Below, one piece after another: positions 8,453 to 17,619 of a DNA stretch of 64,000 nt. Source of the DNA: DATFVA01 sp963774455 (GTDB lineage: Bacteria; Bacteroidota; Ignavibacteria; Ignavibacteriales; Ignavibacteriaceae). The position numbers and the translations under genes are program-made. Below the pieces are notes generated by a model that saw only the letters and a list, made by a program, of their open reading frames with translations, was not told where the DNA came from and did not search any database. Location of the stretch: the NCBI GenBank assembly GCA_963774455.1, contig CAVZFD010000005.1, positions 868,001-932,000 on the forward strand. Reading direction: 5' to 3'. The stretch's first letter is position 1; each line of letters begins with the position of its first letter.

Positions 8453-8718
8453 TGATCGAAAAAATTGTAACAATTATAAACAAGGCAGGGATGCATACCC
8501 GGCCTGCAGCAACAATAGTTAAAATGGCTTCGAAATATAAATGTGAATTCTACATTTCAAAAAACGGACTGAACATAAACGGAAAAAGCATAATAGGTGT
8601 AATGACCCTTGCTGCCGAAATGGGTTCGGAAGTTACCCTTTCTTTTGACGGTGAGGATGAAGAACTGGCCGCGAAGGAAATAGTAGAGTATTTTAATAGA
8701 GGATTTGACGAGATTTGA
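8452..8718 (+). CDS. ptsH: Phosphocarrier protein HPr
   Basis: Small phosphocarrier of 88 residues that accepts phosphate from enzyme I. The active-site His15 sits in AGMHTRPAA and the regulatory Ser46 in NGKSIIGVM, so both the catalytic and the kinase-regulated positions are present. The gene overlaps the prenyl synthase stop by one base and the ptsI start by four (TTGA). No enzyme II gene is seen in the window, so HPr could serve distant EII proteins or a purely regulatory PTS. The Ser46 context suggests an HPr kinase/phosphorylase elsewhere in the genome. Confidence 0.93.
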   Translation: MIEKIVTIINKAGMHTRPAATIVKMASKYKCEFYISKNGLNINGKSIIGVMTLAAEMGSEVTLSFDGEDEELAAKEIVEYFNRGFDEI

Positions 8719-10481
8719 AATCATTCAGACAAATATTTCTTGAAGCGGAAAACAAGATTTCGGGGATAGCAGCCGCTCCGGGAATAGTAATCGGCAAAGC
8801 CTATCTTTTTATGAAAGAAAAGATAGATATTAACAGGGGAGAAATCACCGACATCGATGAGGCAAAAAGAAACCTTGAAGAGGCTCTGAACAAATCAAGG
8901 AAGGAACTAAATAAAATACTGGGGATCGCTCGTGAAAAGATGGGTGATGAAAGATCTGCTATTTTTGAGGCCCAGATAATGATACTTGACGACCCGGTGC
9001 TTATAGGAAACATTCAGAAACGGATTGAGACTGAAAGGAGACAACCGGAGTTTATAGTAGACGATGAGATTTCAAAATACCAGGACCTTATGATGGTCTC
9101 TCACGAAACATACATGAAGGAACGAGCCCATGACATTGAAGATATTAAAAACAGGATTGTAAGGAATCTCCAGAAAAGAAGATGGCAGTCGAGAATAAAG
9201 CAAGACGTTGTTGTAGTGAGTGATTCTCTTTCTCCGGCAGATACCATACTTCTGAGCCGGAGCAATGTGCAGGGATTTATAACAGACCATGGGGGGTTGA
9301 CGTCGCATGCTGCCATTGTTTCCAGGTCATTGAATATACCTGCTGTTGTGGGGACTCATAATGCTACGCTCCACATACTTGATGATGATACGATAATTGT
9401 TGACGGTTTCCATGGCTATATTATTATTAATCCTATCGAAGAACACATTGAATTCTTCAACCAGAAACTTGAAAAGCTCAGACAGCTTCAGAAAGAACTT
9501 GTGGAGCTTAAGGACAAACCTGCAGTTACAACCGATGGCAAGAAAATAACCCTGCAGGCAAATGTGGATGTAACCGGCGAGATTGATCTTATGGTTACCA
9601 GCGGTGCTGAAGGAATAGGTCTTTACCGGACAGAGCAGATCCTTGAAGAGCTGGGAGAGTTTCCCTCAGAAGATGAGCAGACCAGGATTTATACAAATCT
9701 TTCAAACAGAGTTTATCCTGAAACTTTTACAATCAGGGTTTTTGATATTGGCGGCGACAAATTTAAATTACTTGACTATAAAGAACCCAACCCATTCCTG
9801 GGGCTCAGAGGTGTCCGGCTCCTACTTGAGAACAGGGGGATCTTCAGAACCCAGATTAAAGCTATCTTAAGGGCAAGTGTCAATAAAAATATCCAGGTAA
9901 TGATTCCGATGGTTTCTACGATTAAGGAGATCCGGCAGTCAAAGCAGCTGATAGAAGAATGCGCACAAGAGCTTAAGAAAAATAAGATTCCTTATGATAA
10001 GAATATGAAGGTCGGCATTATGGTTGAGGTTCCAACTGCAGCTTTGATGGCAAAAGAATTTGCCGCTGAAGTTGACTTTCTGAGTATTGGTACAAACGAT
10101 CTTATCCAATATCTTATGGCGGTTGACAGGGGGAATGACCTTGTAGCCGACCTGTTCCAGGAGTTTAGTCCTGGTGTTGTAAGAACAATCCATCACATCG
10201 TACAAGAGGCTAAAAAATCACACAAGAGTGTTAGTCTTTGCGGTGAAATGGCTGCTGATACTCTGGCAATCCCTCTCCTGGTTGGTCTCGGACTGGAATC
10301 ATTGAGTATGTCACCGTCAACAATAGCATACGCTAAAAGAATAATACGAAGCTGCTCAATGAAAAACCTTGAAAAGCTGGCGGAGGACTGTCTTACTTAC
10401 GTGACGCAGGAAGACATTCTGGCCAGGATTGAGAAATTCTTCAGGGAAAATCAAATCACCCGTACAAGAAATATTATATAA
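8715..10481 (+). CDS. ptsI: PTS enzyme I (phosphoenolpyruvate-protein phosphotransferase)
   Basis: Cytoplasmic enzyme that phosphorylates HPr with PEP, 588 residues, full length. Order: N-terminal HPr-binding domain starting ISGIAAAPGIVIGKAYLF, swivelling domain with catalytic His198 in GGLTSHAAIVSRS, and a PEP-binding barrel with EGIGLYRTEQILEE, MVEVPTAALMAKEFA, SIGTNDLIQYLMAVDRGN and the active-site Cys in SLCGEMA. The start is TTG at 8715, overlapping the ptsH stop; a weak aggatttgacgag element precedes it. No truncation or missing key residue is seen. It is followed after 9 bases by the sugar-phosphate isomerase gene. Confidence 0.93.
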   Translation: MKSFRQIFLEAENKISGIAAAPGIVIGKAYLFMKEKIDINRGEITDIDEAKRNLEEALNKSRKELNKILGIAREKMGDERSAIFEAQIMILDDPVLIGNIQKRIETERRQPEFIVDDEISKYQDLMMVSHETYMKERAHDIEDIKNRIVRNLQKRRWQSRIKQDVVVVSDSLSPADTILLSRSNVQGFITDHGGLTSHAAIVSRSLNIPAVVGTHNATLHILDDDTIIVDGFHGYIIINPIEEHIEFFNQKLEKLRQLQKELVELKDKPAVTTDGKKITLQANVDVTGEIDLMVTSGAEGIGLYRTEQILEELGEFPSEDEQTRIYTNLSNRVYPETFTIRVFDIGGDKFKLLDYKEPNPFLGLRGVRLLLENRGIFRTQIKAILRASVNKNIQVMIPMVSTIKEIRQSKQLIEECAQELKKNKIPYDKNMKVGIMVEVPTAALMAKEFAAEVDFLSIGTNDLIQYLMAVDRGNDLVADLFQEFSPGVVRTIHHIVQEAKKSHKSVSLCGEMAADTLAIPLLVGLGLESLSMSPSTIAYAKRIIRSCSMKNLEKLAEDCLTYVTQEDILARIEKFFRENQITRTRNII

Positions 10482-10490
10482 GGAATTTTA

Positions 10491-11525
10491 ATGAAGTTGA
10501 CCGACTACACTACTAAGTACGATTCTCAGAACCAGTTTAATGTCCTGACCGAAACATATAGCCAGGTTGATTCAGCCTGGAATAACGAATTTAATGTTGA
10601 AAAGTTGAAGGATAAAAAATTCAGGAATATAATAGTTTCGGGTCTTGGCGGTTCAGCAATAAGCGGGGATCTAATGGGAAATTTTCTAAAGGATGAGTTG
10701 ACGCTTCCCTTTTTCGTGAACAGAAATTACACTCTGCCTCACTACGCAGATAAAAACACACTCCTGGTAATCTCATCTTATTCAGGGAATACCGAGGAGA
10801 CTATATCAGTGCTTGAGGAGGGTATCAAAAAGAAATGCCAGATAGTATGTGTTTCAACCGGAGGAAAGGTTCGGGAGATTGCAGAAAAAGAGAATATACC
10901 CCTGGTCAGTATGACTCCTGGTTTCCAGCCAAGATACGCCCTCGGTTCCGGTTTCTTCTCATTATTAAAGATTTTCGTTCAGCTGGGACTAATTCCCCCG
11001 CAGGATATGGTAGTTGAAAGAATAAGGAATCTATGGCAGAAGAAAGGTAAGGAGTATTCGGCGGAAAACAATATTGCATTTAATTGCGCAGAATTGCTGA
11101 TCGGTTTTATCCCAGTTATATACTCAGCGGCCGACCTGACATCAGCTGCCGGGTACCGCTTTAAGTGCCAGCTGAATGAAAATTCCAAGCTGCATGCATT
11201 TCATAATATTATCCCTGAACTTAATCATAATGAAATAATCGGATGGGAGAGCTTCAATTCCAGCCAGATTAATGCAAAACTCATAAATGTCCTTGACGAA
11301 TCATATCATCCGCAGGTTAAAAAAAGATTTGAGATAACCACCGAACTGGCAGTGAAAAAGGGTTTGGAATATATAAATATTGAGAGCGAAGAAGACGATT
11401 TCAAGGTACGATTATTGGATTTGATTTATTTATTTGATTGGATAACTTATTACACAGCTGTACTCAGAGGATTTGACCCTTCTGAGATTGATAACATCCA
11501 TACTTTAAAAGAAAGATTATCTTAA
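10491..11525 (+). CDS. Bifunctional phosphoglucose/phosphomannose isomerase
   Basis: SIS-fold isomerase of 344 residues interconverting glucose-6-P or mannose-6-P with fructose-6-P. The first SIS motif is VSGLGGSAISGDLMGN and the second ISSYSGNTEETISVLEEG; the C-terminal half carries the bacterial PGI/PMI domain with ELNHNEIIGWE, where Glu and His are catalytic in relatives, and HTLKERLS at the end. A ribosome site (aagga) lies 8 bases before ATG. The type is common in archaea and in Bacteroidota/Chlorobiota relatives. It sits at the end of the fni-ptsI run and supplies central sugar phosphates. Confidence 0.85.
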   Translation: MKLTDYTTKYDSQNQFNVLTETYSQVDSAWNNEFNVEKLKDKKFRNIIVSGLGGSAISGDLMGNFLKDELTLPFFVNRNYTLPHYADKNTLLVISSYSGNTEETISVLEEGIKKKCQIVCVSTGGKVREIAEKENIPLVSMTPGFQPRYALGSGFFSLLKIFVQLGLIPPQDMVVERIRNLWQKKGKEYSAENNIAFNCAELLIGFIPVIYSAADLTSAAGYRFKCQLNENSKLHAFHNIIPELNHNEIIGWESFNSSQINAKLINVLDESYHPQVKKRFEITTELAVKKGLEYINIESEEDDFKVRLLDLIYLFDWITYYTAVLRGFDPSEIDNIHTLKERLS

Positions 11526-11583
11526 TGTAATCCTTTCAGAATTTATTAGGATGAAGGGATTTCTGAACTAAAAATTAAAACCT

Positions 11584-14397
11584 GTGAAATTCCCTAAACT
11601 TCTTTTTTTTATAATACTAATAATTTCCTGCAGTGCCGATGCACAATTTTACTATTTCGGCAGAAATAAGGTTCAGTACCAGAGATTTGAATGGAAGGTG
11701 CTAAGGACCGAACACTTCAACATCTACTATTATGGTGAGTTTGAGGAAATTGCCGAGATAGGAGCTTCTTATGCTGAGGATGCCTATGATGAACTTAAGG
11801 TTAAATTTGATAACCTTATAACCAGGCCCATCCCCCTTATCTTTTACAATACCTCCCTCCATTTTCAGCAGACAAACACAACTCCCGGACTTGTACCCGA
11901 CGCAGTCGGTGGATTCTTTGAGTTCTTAAAAGGCAGGGTGGTAATTCCCTATACCGGCTCAATTCATGATTTTAAGCATGTTATAAGACACGAGCTGGTC
12001 CATGTTTTTATGACTACCAAAGTACTGCACATCCTCTCGGATCACAGACTGACGGCGGACAGGTTTCCACCGCTCTGGTTTACGGAAGGGCTGGCGGAGT
12101 ATCTATCGACTGATATAGATGCCCAGGCTGAGATGGTTATGCGTGATGCCGTTATAAATAACTATTTTGTCAACCTTGAGGATATGTACAGCATTTATGG
12201 AACTTTCCTGATGTACAAAGAAGGACAGAACTTCCTGCATTTTATTGAAGAGAAATACGGTCCCGAAAAAGTAATGCTGCTTATCGATAATCTCTGGATG
12301 TATAGTGATTTTACAAAAGTGCTTGAGCATACACTGGGGAAACCAGTTGAAGAAATAGATTCAGAATGGCTTTTTTACCTCAAACGCAAATATTATCCTC
12401 TCCTTTCTGATAAGGCTCCTTTGCAGCATTCGGCTGAACAGCTTACAAATTTCGGTTTCAATTTTTCCCCGGTTCCGTATAAAATAAACGGGGACACCTG
12501 GTTGTATTTCCCGGCTAACCGTGACGGTTATTCCTCCCTTTACAAGATGAAGATAAATGTAAAAAAGAAATCAGATCTTGAACCGGAATTAGTTTTGAGA
12601 GGTGAGAAAACAGCTGAGTATGAGGCATTTCATTTGTTTCAGTCATCCATTGATATATCGAAAGACGGACTCGTAGCATTTGTTACAAAATCCGGAGCGA
12701 CAGATGCAATTCATTTTTATTCCATTCCAGAAGAAGAGGTAATTGACAATTATCAGGATGAAAACCTGATCAATATTACTTCTCCCAAATTTTCCGGGGA
12801 TGGAAAAAGAATAGTGTTTCAGGCAATCGACCAGAAGGGCTTCAGCGATCTTTTTACGCTTGATATTGAAACAGATCAGCTCACAAGGCTGACAAATGAT
12901 TACTACGATGAAAGGGATCCGGTGTTCGGTATTACTGATTCGCAGGTGATATTCTCATCTGACAGAACAGCAGGAAAATATGAAAGATATTATAACCTGT
13001 TCTCGTACGACCTTAATACACACAGGATTGACTATATAACAAATCTGCCTGCAAATAATTCATCACCGGTACTTTCTCCTGATAGGAGTACGCTTCTATT
13101 CACCTCCGATATAGATAGAGTTCAGAACCTCTGGAGAATGAAATTCATCGATCATACTTTCTCCGATTCAGTGTGGAAAGTAACGCATTTCATCACGAGT
13201 GCTTTCCATCCACGATACATTGATTCAACTGAAATTACCTTTTCGGGATTTGAAAACTTCTCGTTTAACCTCTATAAAGATAAGATTGACAGCATTCCGC
13301 CCGATTCCTCTTTTAAGATTGTCATGAATTTCGACTCTACGGATGGCAAATGGATTGAATCAAAGCTGGATATCTATGCGGAAAAAGAGAAATATAATTA
13401 TGAAAAGGAATATACGCTCGATTACGCGCAGAGTGACGTAACAACGGACCCGGTATACGGGACACGGGGAGGAGCTATACTTTCATTAAGTGACCTCTTC
13501 GGTGATGATAATTATTTCTTCCTCATATATAATACTGCTAATGTTCAAAGCGATTTTCTTAAGAGCTTTAATATAATGATGGAAAGGATCGACCTCAGCA
13601 AGAGAACCAATTACGGATTCGGGGTATTTCATTTCAGCGGCAACAGGTACGACATACAGGAATCGGAGGAGTATTTCTATGAGAGAAGTTTCGGAGGATT
13701 CTTCCTCCTTAATTTCCCTCTCTCAAAGTTCCAGAGGATCGAAACCGATATTTCTCTGGCCAGCAGCGATAAAGAGGTGATACTTGGAGTTATAGAAAGG
13801 AAAGCACTCCTCTTAAGCAACACTATTTCCTATGTGGCTGATAATTCAATATGGGGACCTACCGGTCCTCTCGACGGAATCCGGGCAAGACTGCTGCTTG
13901 GTTATACAAGCGATGTTAAATACAGTAATGTAAATTTCTTCACTGTCATTGCCGATTACAGGCAGTATCTCAGGATTGGTTATACAACCGCACTGGCTTT
14001 CCGGGGCGCAATATTTTATAATGAAGGTAAAGAAGCCAGAAGATATTTTATGGGGGGCAGCTGGGATCTGAGGGGATGGCCGAGGTGGTCGATCCGCGGA
14101 GAGAAGCTGTGGCTATCTTCTTTTGAACTGCGTTTTCCTTTGATCGACCAGATAAATATAAGGTTTCCTTTTGTAAACCTCGGTTTCTGGGGTATAAGAG
14201 GTGCTGTATTTTCCGATTTCGGAGGTGCCTGGGATGAGGTTTACGATCAGACCCTTGGAAGCGTTGGATTCGGTTTCAGAATGAACCTGCTTGGCGCGAT
14301 AGTTTTGCGTTATGATATCGGTAAAAAGATTGAGGATAACCTTTCAATGTTTCAGCCCGGATTGTTTTACCAGTTTTTCTTCGGATGGGATTTTTGA
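11584..14397 (+). CDS. Secreted metalloprotease-like / beta-propeller / outer-membrane barrel fusion
   Basis: A 937-residue envelope protein with three parts. After a signal peptide (1-20, ADA-Q) comes a peptidase-MA-like domain with zinc motif HELVH at 136-140 and a downstream Glu168 in WFTEGLAEYLS. Residues about 290-570 contain TolB/PD40-type propeller blades (SPKFSGDGKRIVFQAID, RDPVFGITDSQVIFSSDR, SPVLSPDRSTLLFTSD). The last 280 residues read like a BamA/TamA surface-antigen barrel, with GGSWDLRGWPRWSIRGEK and a C-terminal aromatic, FFFGWDF. An IISC sequence could be a lipobox, but the barrel argues for signal peptidase I. The start is GTG. Substrate and role are unknown; surface proteolysis or barrel assembly are guesses. 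Confidence 0.75.
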   Translation: MKFPKLLFFIILIISCSADAQFYYFGRNKVQYQRFEWKVLRTEHFNIYYYGEFEEIAEIGASYAEDAYDELKVKFDNLITRPIPLIFYNTSLHFQQTNTTPGLVPDAVGGFFEFLKGRVVIPYTGSIHDFKHVIRHELVHVFMTTKVLHILSDHRLTADRFPPLWFTEGLAEYLSTDIDAQAEMVMRDAVINNYFVNLEDMYSIYGTFLMYKEGQNFLHFIEEKYGPEKVMLLIDNLWMYSDFTKVLEHTLGKPVEEIDSEWLFYLKRKYYPLLSDKAPLQHSAEQLTNFGFNFSPVPYKINGDTWLYFPANRDGYSSLYKMKINVKKKSDLEPELVLRGEKTAEYEAFHLFQSSIDISKDGLVAFVTKSGATDAIHFYSIPEEEVIDNYQDENLINITSPKFSGDGKRIVFQAIDQKGFSDLFTLDIETDQLTRLTNDYYDERDPVFGITDSQVIFSSDRTAGKYERYYNLFSYDLNTHRIDYITNLPANNSSPVLSPDRSTLLFTSDIDRVQNLWRMKFIDHTFSDSVWKVTHFITSAFHPRYIDSTEITFSGFENFSFNLYKDKIDSIPPDSSFKIVMNFDSTDGKWIESKLDIYAEKEKYNYEKEYTLDYAQSDVTTDPVYGTRGGAILSLSDLFGDDNYFFLIYNTANVQSDFLKSFNIMMERIDLSKRTNYGFGVFHFSGNRYDIQESEEYFYERSFGGFFLLNFPLSKFQRIETDISLASSDKEVILGVIERKALLLSNTISYVADNSIWGPTGPLDGIRARLLLGYTSDVKYSNVNFFTVIADYRQYLRIGYTTALAFRGAIFYNEGKEARRYFMGGSWDLRGWPRWSIRGEKLWLSSFELRFPLIDQINIRFPFVNLGFWGIRGAVFSDFGGAWDEVYDQTLGSVGFGFRMNLLGAIVLRYDIGKKIEDNLSMFQPGLFYQFFFGWDF

Positions 14398-15530
14398 ATT
14401 ATTTAAAATACATATTTTGTTTCCTTCTGCTGCTCTCTGCAGGGTGCGCTACATCCTTAATCCAAACAGAGGCGCACCGCGATGATAATGCATATACCAG
14501 TTTCGGAAGAAATCCTGCACGAGAATTTTATATAAGTAAGAGTATAACAGACTCGCTCTCATTAAAATGGGAGAATAGTGTAAACGGGGGTTTTACAAAC
14601 TCCTCTGTTGTTATCTATGACTCTCTTGTATTCGTCAGCGATTTATCTGGCCGTATATATTGTTATAACATGATTACTGGTAAAAAAGCAGGACAACTGA
14701 AAAACGAAGGATCAGTATTCTCCTCACCATTTATATATAAGTTCTACGTTATTTATGCTGATGCAGTCGATGATGATAATATAACCCATTTAAGATATTA
14801 TGATTTTGTTATGGGGGAAATGACGCATGATGTTGAAGTTGAAGGAAGATGTGTTACTGAAATTATCGGTACACCCGACGGTATTATTTTCAATACCGAA
14901 GATGGGAATGTATACAGGTATGATATGTTCGGAAAGGAGATATGGAAGACAGCCACAAATTCGGCAGTGCATGGTTCACCCTCAATGAATAACGGAATTA
15001 TTGTATTCGGCAATGATGATGGAGAACTTATCGGTTTAAACAATAGTGATGGTAAAATATTATACAGGGAGAAAATCGGAAAGTCTTTTTTCTGCGGAAC
15101 AGCAATATCAGGGGATATGGCCTATGCAGGTAATGACAACGGAAATCTCTATGCTGTTGAACTAAAAACAGGGAAGGTTAAATGGCATTTTGAATCAGGA
15201 GCAAGGATTATGATGACTCCTTCAGTTACTCCTTCGGAAATTTATTTCGGCAGTCTGAAGGGAGATCTTTTCTGTCTCGACAAAAACACCGGGAAGCTTA
15301 TCTGGAGTACCCCTACAGGAGGAGTGCTGAAAGCTACGCCGTACGCTGCTGAAAACCTGCTAGTTGTTCCAGATCTTAATAAAAAATTCTATTTTGTAAA
15401 CAGGAAAAGCGGAGAAATCACGCGAACTTATTTAGTGGATGGAAGAATTGAATTATCACCAGTTATATTCAGGAATATTCTTTTTATAGGATTTGACCGG
15501 GGGGAGCTTCAAGCTTATGAATTTGAATAA
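14385..15530 (+). CDS. PQQ-repeat beta-propeller lipoprotein, BamB-like
   Basis: Lipoprotein of 381 residues with lipobox LLSAGC (Cys21 from this start). The rest is made of PQQ-type propeller blades, each with GKxxW/L patterns: NMITGKKAGQL, YDMFGKEIWKT, NNSDGKILYRE, ELKTGKVKWHF, DKNTGKLIWST, NRKSGEITRTY. It resembles BamB, the lipoprotein that helps the outer-membrane assembly machine, but may be any periplasmic scaffold. It overlaps the barrel fusion gene by 13 bases; a TTG at 14394 forming a TTGA overlap is an equally good start. The context suggests both proteins act together at the outer membrane. Confidence 0.8.
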   Translation: MGFLNYLKYIFCFLLLLSAGCATSLIQTEAHRDDNAYTSFGRNPAREFYISKSITDSLSLKWENSVNGGFTNSSVVIYDSLVFVSDLSGRIYCYNMITGKKAGQLKNEGSVFSSPFIYKFYVIYADAVDDDNITHLRYYDFVMGEMTHDVEVEGRCVTEIIGTPDGIIFNTEDGNVYRYDMFGKEIWKTATNSAVHGSPSMNNGIIVFGNDDGELIGLNNSDGKILYREKIGKSFFCGTAISGDMAYAGNDNGNLYAVELKTGKVKWHFESGARIMMTPSVTPSEIYFGSLKGDLFCLDKNTGKLIWSTPTGGVLKATPYAAENLLVVPDLNKKFYFVNRKSGEITRTYLVDGRIELSPVIFRNILFIGFDRGELQAYEFE

Positions 15531-16239
15531 ACTGATATTGCTTCCTATTATCCTTTTCTCTGCATTAAACATTTATGCGCAGGATTGCAGAGCCGGCATC
15601 CTGGTGAAAACAGATACCCCTTCCGCAAAAATCTATATTGATGATCATTTAGCCGGAAGGGGAAGTGCAGATGTTAGGTTAGAGAAAGGCAGTTATCTTA
15701 TTGTAGTTATGGAAGAAGCAGATCGATGGAATTCGCACTCATTTGAAGATACCCTACGAGTTAAAGAATGTAACGACACGGTTCTAACTTATAATTTTAA
15801 ATCTGAAGTCTATCTCGATACGGAGCCCCAAGATGCTTATGTATACCGGGACAGCGTGCTTATCGGTCACACTCCTCTGTTCCTTTCTGTCAACAGCGGA
15901 AGTATTCTCCTTAAGAAACCGGGATTTGAGGAAAAAATTGTTGATGCAGATAATTTAAGGAACAAAGCAAAGGTCAAACTTAATTTTACCGGGGAGAAAA
16001 AGGGCGAGAATTTCTTCGAGAAAAATATTTTTAAGCTACTTGTGGGAGGCATAGTTGCCTTCGGAGGTGTCTCAGCCTATTACAAGTTAAAAGCCGATGA
16101 TAATTTCGATCAGTACCAGTTTTCAGGTAATCAATACTACCTGGATCAGACTCACAAATATGACCTGATAGCAGGTATAGCCTTCGGGGCTGTGCAGGTA
16201 GGCTTTGGTTTTCTTATTTACTACTTCCTTTCCGAATAA
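15517..16239 (+). CDS. PEGA-domain membrane protein
   Basis: About 240 residues. I prefer the ATG at 15517, because a strong ggggggag ribosome site sits 10 bases upstream and a signal-like hydrophobic stretch (KLILLPIILFSALNIYAQ) begins right there; an upstream frame from 15493 is also open. Two PEGA modules follow: VKTDTPSAKIYIDDHLAG and LDTEPQDAYVYRDSVLIGHT, which are small beta domains often found in surface-layer or envelope proteins. Two membrane segments come near the end (LLVGGIVAFGGVSAYY and FGAVQVGFGFLIYYFL). It overlaps the propeller gene by 14 bases, so it belongs to the envelope operon. Its exact role is unknown. Confidence 0.75.
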   Translation: MNLNKLILLPIILFSALNIYAQDCRAGILVKTDTPSAKIYIDDHLAGRGSADVRLEKGSYLIVVMEEADRWNSHSFEDTLRVKECNDTVLTYNFKSEVYLDTEPQDAYVYRDSVLIGHTPLFLSVNSGSILLKKPGFEEKIVDADNLRNKAKVKLNFTGEKKGENFFEKNIFKLLVGGIVAFGGVSAYYKLKADDNFDQYQFSGNQYYLDQTHKYDLIAGIAFGAVQVGFGFLIYYFLSE

Positions 16240-16296
16240 AATCTTCTTATTCTCCTCATAAATAATTAAATTTTAAATATTAATAGAATATTTTAC

Positions 16297-17154
16297 TTGA
16301 ATATGCTCACCGTTCTTGAATCAATTAAACTATCGACCGAGTATCTTGAAAAAAAAGGTATTGAATCACCCAGGATAAATGCAGAACTACTTCTCGCACA
16401 TATTCTGAAATGCAAAAGACTTGATCTTTACCTTACGTTCGACCGTCCTCTTAGTGAAGAAGAGGTTACCTTATACAGAAGTTTCCTTAAAAGAAGAGGA
16501 GATTATGAACCTCTGCAGTATATTGTGGGATCGGTCGAATTTTATGGACTTCCGTTTTATGTAAATTCCTCGGTACTCATTCCAAGGCAGGAAACCGAAA
16601 TACTTGTTGAGGAAATAATAGAGCAAAATAAAAACAATCCGGGTATAAAAATACTTGACATAGGTACAGGCAGCGGAAATATAGCCATCTCACTTGCAAA
16701 GAATCTTCCGGGATCAGAAGTGGTCGGAACCGATATAAGTAAAGACGCACTTAATATTGCGGGGGAAAATTCTATACTCAACTGTACTGAAAACCAGGTG
16801 AGGTTTATAGAAAATGATATACTTGGAAGTTATCCTGAAGAAAAAAGTTTTGATGTAATTGTATCCAATCCTCCATATGTATCAGTAAAAGATTTTGAGA
16901 AACTCAGGCCTGAATTAAAAGTTTATGAACCCCGGCAGGCGTTGACGGATAATGGTGACGGACTGATTTACTACAAAGAAATAAGTGTAAGGGCAAAAGA
17001 ACTATTACGACGCGGGGGCAGATTATACTTTGAGACCGGTGAGGGTCAGTCGGCGGCGGTGAAAAAAATACTTGAAGAAAACAATTTCAGTTCAATCAGA
17101 GTTAAAAACGATTATCTTGATATAGAAAGAGTGATTTCCGGAGAGATGAATTGA
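16297..17154 (+). CDS. prmC: Peptide chain release factor glutamine methyltransferase
   Basis: SAM-dependent enzyme that methylates the GGQ glutamine of release factors RF1 and RF2, 285 residues. It has the small helical N-terminal domain, then LDIGTGSGNIAIS (from residue 120) for SAM binding and the catalytic NPPY at 191-194 followed by VSVKDFEKLRPELKVYEP. The end reads LEENNFSSIRVKNDYLDIERVISG, typical for HemK/PrmC. The start may be TTG at 16297 or ATG at 16303; neither has a strong ribosome site. The stop overlaps the TTG start of dtd. Confidence 0.92.
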   Translation: MNMLTVLESIKLSTEYLEKKGIESPRINAELLLAHILKCKRLDLYLTFDRPLSEEEVTLYRSFLKRRGDYEPLQYIVGSVEFYGLPFYVNSSVLIPRQETEILVEEIIEQNKNNPGIKILDIGTGSGNIAISLAKNLPGSEVVGTDISKDALNIAGENSILNCTENQVRFIENDILGSYPEEKSFDVIVSNPPYVSVKDFEKLRPELKVYEPRQALTDNGDGLIYYKEISVRAKELLRRGGRLYFETGEGQSAAVKKILEENNFSSIRVKNDYLDIERVISGEMN

Positions 17155-17609
17155 GAGTGGTAGTACAGAAAGTCGCAAAAGGCGGCGTGAGCATTCATGA
17201 GGAAGACTATATTCAGGAAATTGGCAGGGGATTGGTGATTTTGCTGGGGATAAGAACAGGCGATACCGAAAAAGATGTGAATTTCCTTGCAGATAAATGC
17301 AGCAGCCTGAGAATATTTTCGCGTGAGGATTCAGGCGATATAAAGATGAACTTCTCAGTAAAAGATATAGATGGAGAGGCGCTGGTTATTTCTCAGTTCA
17401 CCCTTTATGGTGATGCATCAAGAGGAAACAGGCCCGGGTTCACAGATGCAGCAAGACCGGGTGAAGCTGTGCCTCTATATGAAAAATTTATCGAAAGAAT
17501 GAAGTTCAACCTGGGAGATGAAAAAGTTAAATCCGGCATATTTGGGGCAATGATGGAAGTAAGGATCTTTAATGATGGTCCTGTTACAATAATTATCGAT
17601 TCAAAATAA
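17151..17609 (+). CDS. dtd: D-aminoacyl-tRNA deacylase
   Basis: Homodimeric enzyme of 152 residues that removes D-amino acids (and glycine from tRNA-Ala) mis-attached to tRNA. The N-terminus MRVVVQKVAKGGVSI is standard. The two active-site motifs are SQFTLYGD (about 81-88) and NDGPVT (about 142-147), the latter providing the cross-subunit Gly-Pro hook. GNRPGFTDAARPGEA is also conserved. The start TTG at 17151 overlaps the prmC stop (TTGA). It is paired here with another translation-quality gene. Confidence 0.93.
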   Translation: MRVVVQKVAKGGVSIHEEDYIQEIGRGLVILLGIRTGDTEKDVNFLADKCSSLRIFSREDSGDIKMNFSVKDIDGEALVISQFTLYGDASRGNRPGFTDAARPGEAVPLYEKFIERMKFNLGDEKVKSGIFGAMMEVRIFNDGPVTIIIDSK

Positions 17610-17619
17610 AAGTATTCAT

